Shown here piece after piece: positions 60,459-64,000 of a stretch of DNA of 64,000 bases. The translations under genes were made by a program, and so were the position numbers. Numbering within the stretch: position 1 is the stretch's first letter; every line of letters starts with the position of its first letter. A model generated the notes under the pieces. That model was not told the origin of the DNA, did not search any database, and saw only the letters and a program-made list of their open reading frames with translations. Source of the stretch: Pontitalea aquivivens (GTDB lineage Bacteria; Pseudomonadota; Alphaproteobacteria; Rhodobacterales; Rhodobacteraceae). The stretch lies in assembly GCF_046507575.1 (NCBI RefSeq), contig NZ_JBKFEY010000007.1, positions 1-64,000 of the forward strand. The letters run 5' to 3'.

Positions 60459-62681
60459 ATGGCTGAAGTGAACACCCCCGACATCATCTATACCAAGGTT
60501 GACGAAGCGCCAGAGCTGGCCTCTGCATCGCTTCTGCCGATCATCCGCAGCTTTGCCGCCGCCGCCGGTGTCAGCGTCGGCACGCGCGACATTTCGCTGG
60601 CCGGGCGCATTATCGCCGCCTTTCCCGAACAGCTGACCGAGGCGCAGCGCCAGTCCGACGATCTGGCCGAACTTGGCAAGCTGGTGACCACGCCCGAGGC
60701 CAATGTGATCAAGCTGCCCAACATCTCGGCCTCGGTGCCGCAGCTGGTGGCGGCGGTCAAGGAACTGCAGGCGCAGGGCTATGCCATCCCCGATTACCCC
60801 GAGGCCCCCGCGACCGCGGCGGAAAAGGACATCCGCGCCCGGTTCGACGCGATCAAGGGTTCGGCCGTGAACCCCGTCCTGCGCGAGGGCAATTCCGACC
60901 GCCGCGCCGCGGTGGCGGTCAAGAACTTTGCCAAGGCCAACCCGCATTCGATGGGGGCCTGGTCCCGCGACAGCAAGACCCGCGTGGCGACCATGGGGTC
61001 GGGCGATTTCTTCTCGAATGAAAAATCCGCCACCCTGTCGGCCGCGCAGGCCGGTGCCGTGCGCATCGAACTGGTGGGCAAGGACGGTTCGGTCGCGGTG
61101 CTGAAAGAGGGCGTGAAATTCCCCGAAGGCGCGGTGGTCGATGCGACCTTCCTGTCGGCGCGCGCGCTGGATGCCTTCCTGGCCGAACAGATCGAGGCGA
61201 CCAGGGCCGAAGGCACGCTGTTTTCACTGCACATGAAGGCCACGATGATGAAGGTTTCCGACCCCATCATCTTTGGCCATGCGGTGCGCGTCTTCCTGGC
61301 GCCGGTGTTCGACAAATACGGCGACAAGCTGGCCGCCGCGGGCGTGAACCCGAATTCGGGCCTGGGCGATGTGCTGGCCCGCGTGGCCGAAATGCCCGAA
61401 AAGGCCGGGATCGAGGCCGAGATCGAAAAGGTCATGGCCGCGCGCCCGCCGATGTACATGGTGAATTCCGACAAGGGCATCACCAACCTGCATGTGCCGT
61501 CCGATGTGATCATCGACGCCTCGATGCCCGCGCTGATCCGCGCTGGCGGCAAGGGCTGGGGCCCGGATGGCAAGGAACATGACACCAACTGCGTCATCCC
61601 CGACAGCTCCTACGCGCCGGTTTATGATGAGACGATCCGCTATTTCAAGGAAACCGGCGCGCTGGACCCGCGCACCGCGGGCACCGTGCAGAACATCGGC
61701 CTGATGGCGCAGAAGGCCGAGGAATACGGCAGCCACCCGACCACCTTCGAAATCCCCCAGGACGGCACCGTGCGCATGGTGCTGGCCAATGGCGAGGTGC
61801 TGCATGCGCATGAGGTCGAGGCGGGCGACATCTGGCGTTCGGCTTCGGCGCGCAAGGCGCCGATCGAGGATTGGGTGAAGCTGGCCATCGATCGTCAGCG
61901 CGCCGAAGGCTGCCAGGCGATCTTCTGGCTGGATGCGAACCGCGCCCATGATGCCGAGCTGATCAAATATGTGAAGCCCATCCTGCAAGCCGCTGGTGTT
62001 GAAGATAAATTCCTGATCCTTGCCCCGCGTGAGGCGACCCGCCTGACGCTGGAAACCATCCGCAAGGGGGAAAATTCCATCGCCATCACCGGCAACGTGC
62101 TGCGCGATTATCTGACCGACCTGTTCCCGATCCTGGAACTGGGCACCTCGGCCAAGATGCTGTCGATCGTCAAGCTGATGCAGGGCGGCGGCATGTTCGA
62201 AACCGGCGCGGGCGGCTCGGCGCCCAAGCATGTGCAGCAGCTGATGGAAGAAAACCATCTGCGCTGGGACAGCCTTGGCGAATTCTGCGCGCTGGGGGAA
62301 AGCCTGAAGTTCCTGGCCGATGTGCGCGGCAATGAAAAGGCGCGCGTGCTGGGCGAGGCGGTCGATCTGGCCACCCAGGGCATCCTGGATGACAACCGCT
62401 CGCCCGGGCGCAAGGCCGGTCAGCCCGACAACCGCGACAGCCACTATTGGTTCGCGCGCTACTGGGCCGAGGCGCTGGCCGCGCAGGGCAAGGATACCGC
62501 CCTGGCCGCGCATTTCGCGCCGGTCGCCAAGGCCCTGGTCGCGGATGAGGCCAAGATCCTGGCGGAACTGCACGAAGGTCGTGGCAAGCCGGTGGATATG
62601 GGCGGCTATTACCATGCCGACCCGGCCAAGGTGGCGGCGGTGATGCGGCCCTCGGCCACGCTGAACGCCATCATCGGCTAA
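60459..62681 (+). CDS. icd: NADP-dependent isocitrate dehydrogenase, monomeric type
   Basis: A 740-residue monomeric isocitrate dehydrogenase, a length specific to this class and unlike the roughly 410-residue dimeric form. It opens with TPDIIYTKVDEAPELASASLLPI. Family stretches NSDKGITNLHVPSDVIIDASMPA, IFWLDANRAHDAELI and DLFPILELGTSAKMLSIV are present. AGGAGG at 60443-60448 is 10 bases from ATG 60459 but only 1 from ATG 60450, so 60459 is chosen. It produces 2-oxoglutarate and NADPH in the TCA cycle. Confidence 0.95.
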   Translation: MAEVNTPDIIYTKVDEAPELASASLLPIIRSFAAAAGVSVGTRDISLAGRIIAAFPEQLTEAQRQSDDLAELGKLVTTPEANVIKLPNISASVPQLVAAVKELQAQGYAIPDYPEAPATAAEKDIRARFDAIKGSAVNPVLREGNSDRRAAVAVKNFAKANPHSMGAWSRDSKTRVATMGSGDFFSNEKSATLSAAQAGAVRIELVGKDGSVAVLKEGVKFPEGAVVDATFLSARALDAFLAEQIEATRAEGTLFSLHMKATMMKVSDPIIFGHAVRVFLAPVFDKYGDKLAAAGVNPNSGLGDVLARVAEMPEKAGIEAEIEKVMAARPPMYMVNSDKGITNLHVPSDVIIDASMPALIRAGGKGWGPDGKEHDTNCVIPDSSYAPVYDETIRYFKETGALDPRTAGTVQNIGLMAQKAEEYGSHPTTFEIPQDGTVRMVLANGEVLHAHEVEAGDIWRSASARKAPIEDWVKLAIDRQRAEGCQAIFWLDANRAHDAELIKYVKPILQAAGVEDKFLILAPREATRLTLETIRKGENSIAITGNVLRDYLTDLFPILELGTSAKMLSIVKLMQGGGMFETGAGGSAPKHVQQLMEENHLRWDSLGEFCALGESLKFLADVRGNEKARVLGEAVDLATQGILDDNRSPGRKAGQPDNRDSHYWFARYWAEALAAQGKDTALAAHFAPVAKALVADEAKILAELHEGRGKPVDMGGYYHADPAKVAAVMRPSATLNAIIG

Positions 62682-62706
62682 GGCGCCGCGGCGCAAGATC
62701 TGGCGG

Positions 62707-62737
62707 GGCGCGGGGGAAACCCTGCGCCTTGCCTTTT
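62707..62737 (+). terminator. Rho-independent terminator after icd
   Basis: GGCGCGGGG and CCCTGCGCC form a 9-pair stem (one G-T) closed by a GAAA tetraloop at 62716-62719; TTGCCTTTT follows. It lies 26 bases after the icd stop. Confidence 0.7.
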
Positions 62738-62812
62738 GGGCGGGCAGGAAGGGCTTGGCTTTCGCGCCGTCCCGGCGGAACATGGGGCCTGCGCATCGCC
62801 AAAGGACCCGCC

Positions 62813-63382
62813 ATGACCCATCCGATCAGCAGCTTCCCCATTCCCGATCTTGCCAGCCTGCCCGAGGATATCCGCGCCCGGATCGCGCAGGTGCAGGAAA
62901 AATCGGGCTTTATCCCCAATGTCTTTCTGGCGCTGGCGCATCGGCCCGATGAATTCCGCGCCTTCTTTGCCTATCACGACGCGCTGATGGACAAGCCCGG
63001 CGGTCTGACCAAGGCCGAACGCGAGATGATCGTGGTTGCGACCAGCGCCGCCAACCAGTGCCAGTATTGCGTGATCGCCCATGGTGCGATCCTGCGCATC
63101 CGGGCCAGGGACCCCCTGATCGCCGATCAGGTCGCGGTCAACTATCACAAGGCCGACATCACCGCGCGCCAGCGCGCGATGCTGGATTATGCGATGAAGG
63201 TCTGCCTGCGCGCGCAGGATCTGTCGCCCGACGACCGCGCCGCGCTGGAAGCGCAGGGATTTGACGCCGGGGATATCTGGGACATTGGTGCCATCGCCGC
63301 CTTTTTCGGCATGTCGAACCGGATTGCCAACATGGCATCGCTGCGGCCAAATGACGAATTCTACAGCCTCGGGCGGGGGTGA
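62813..63382 (+). CDS. AhpD-like peroxidase-related enzyme
   Basis: A 189-residue carboxymuconolactone decarboxylase/AhpD-superfamily protein. The redox motif CQYCVIAH puts the two cysteines at 83 and 86 and the histidine at 90. FAMILY-typical helices GFIPNVFLALAHRPDEF and DIGAIAAFFGMSNRIAN are complete. Proteins like this are annotated peroxidase-related; an alkylhydroperoxidase role is likely but the partner is unknown. It has a separate leader after the icd terminator. Confidence 0.87.
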   Translation: MTHPISSFPIPDLASLPEDIRARIAQVQEKSGFIPNVFLALAHRPDEFRAFFAYHDALMDKPGGLTKAEREMIVVATSAANQCQYCVIAHGAILRIRARDPLIADQVAVNYHKADITARQRAMLDYAMKVCLRAQDLSPDDRAALEAQGFDAGDIWDIGAIAAFFGMSNRIANMASLRPNDEFYSLGRG

Positions 63383-63431
63383 TGAAACTTGATGCAGAGC
63401 TTTATCTTATGTGCGCAAGTCACTGGTTAAG

Positions 63432-64000
63432 CTACATTTCAGGTTTGGAAATAGCGTCCAGTTCCTCGATCGCGATGCCGCGCTTGCCAGCGGCCTCCAG
63501 CACGGATTTCTGCACCCTGCGGCTGCGTTTCAACAGCCGCAGGAAGCGGTCCTGATCCAGCGTCAGCAACATGCAGGGCGTGATCGCGCGCACTTCGGCA
63601 CGCCGCGCGCGCCGCATCAGGATCGCCATCTGGCCGAACATCTCGCCCCGGCCCAGTCGCAGGGTCTGGTTCGCGGTCTTCAGCTCGACCGCGCCCGAGG
63701 CGATGAAATAGACCGTCCGCCCGGGGCTGTCCTTGCGCAGGATCACCTCGCCCGCGCGGGCATAACGCGCGCGCAGCTGCCGGCACAGCCGCGTCAGAAC
63801 CGCATCGTCCAGATCGGCAAACAGCGGCAGCGCGCGTGCCAGTTCGCGTTTCTGCAAGGCCAGGTCCAGCGGCGGGCGGCGGTCCAGTTCGGCGCGCCGT
63901 GCCGCCATGTCCTGGCTCAGCGCGGTATACAGTTCCGCCCCGATCAGCCCGTCGTCATGCATCGATTCGTATTCGCGTTCTTCGATCCGCAGCGCGGTGC
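63432..64000 (-). CDS. C-terminal part of a probable cation:proton antiporter with cyclic-nucleotide-binding domain (partial)
   Basis: The frame is open to the right edge, so this is the 3' end of a longer gene. The visible 189 residues start ...TALRIEEREYESM, a helical linker (ELYTALSQDMAARRAELDRRP), then a cNMP-binding beta-roll: LPLFADLDDAVLTRLC, GEVILRKDSPGRTVYFIASGAVELK, LGRGEMFGQMAILMRRARRAEVRA. The PALRIEE-type linker before such a domain is what I would expect in the cytosolic tail of NhaP-type sodium/proton antiporters. An internal ATG at 63962 gives a shorter alternative. The transport part lies outside the window. Confidence 0.6.
   Translation of the reverse strand, partial: TALRIEEREYESMHDDGLIGAELYTALSQDMAARRAELDRRPPLDLALQKRELARALPLFADLDDAVLTRLCRQLRARYARAGEVILRKDSPGRTVYFIASGAVELKTANQTLRLGRGEMFGQMAILMRRARRAEVRAITPCMLLTLDQDRFLRLLKRSRRVQKSVLEAAGKRGIAIEELDAISKPEM

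Noticed and set aside
63427..63441. Another TTAA-N7-TTCA CtrA-like match
   Set aside because: It lies over the 3' end of the antiporter gene with no promoter nearby, so it is a chance match and a reminder that one-mismatch sites are weak.

Overview
This is a GC-rich chromosomal segment (roughly two thirds G+C by eye) from an alphaproteobacterium, most likely a member of the Rhodobacterales (Paracoccus/Rhodobacter-like). The clues are a CckA kinase with a perfect CtrA site in front of it, an alphaproteobacterial-type SOS box (GAAC-N7-GAAC) before recA, a B12-dependent class II ribonucleotide reductase, system I cytochrome c maturation genes, a monomeric NADP-isocitrate dehydrogenase, a DUF1489 protein, and a dispersed intergenic repeat built around GGAGTATTTGGCCAAGAAGAAG. 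I see no phage, insertion sequence or CRISPR array. About 55 genes, one tRNA and several regulatory sites can be supported.

Layout. 1-171: a 34-base poly-C run and one repeat copy. 172-2987: DUF1489 gene and nrdJ, divergent. 3229-10771: a tricarboxylate module with a TctE/TctD two-component system, divergent from a TctC binding protein, a TctA-TctB fusion permease, an isocitrate/isopropylmalate dehydrogenase-family enzyme and a PrpF-family isomerase. 10909-13291: waaA and a glycosyltransferase (LPS core). 13472-17462: dusA, a TauE/SafE exporter, mazG and an M20 amidohydrolase. 17654-23998: yajC-secD-secF, a Mth938-like protein, then ccmA, B, C, D and G. 24353-24442: tRNA-Ser(CGA). 24593-33552: DUF2059 protein, SDR dehydrogenase, small beta-barrel protein, then a minus-strand block (ppk2, alpha/beta hydrolase, metA, an unrecognised P-loop protein, an EamA transporter, a FadL-like protein and a 55-residue membrane protein). 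33599-42633: acyltransferase, TehA-like transporter, guaB, RsmB-like methyltransferase, cckA, a sulfotransferase and recA. 42781-50551: alaS, DUF1330 protein, class II amidotransferase, cysS, cimA and a squalene/phytoene synthase-like protein. 50665-55362: chemoreceptor, cheB, cheD. 55610-59992: an RND efflux pump with its adaptor. 60459-64000: icd, an AhpD-like protein and the C-terminal end of what is probably a cation antiporter with a cyclic-nucleotide-binding domain.

How the genes work together. Most of the window is housekeeping. The most self-contained accessory system is the tct module: sensing, high-affinity uptake, isomerisation and oxidative decarboxylation of a tri- or dicarboxylic acid whose identity the sequence does not settle. 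A second theme is possible CtrA control: a perfect TTAA-N7-TTAA site lies 15 bases before cckA, and one-mismatch versions lie before the chemoreceptor operon, before recA and between the small membrane protein and the acyltransferase. The receptor-CheB-CheD group ends its receptor in a DWEDF tail that fits the CheR/CheB docking pentapeptide, so it is probably an adaptation module serving a chemotaxis core encoded elsewhere.
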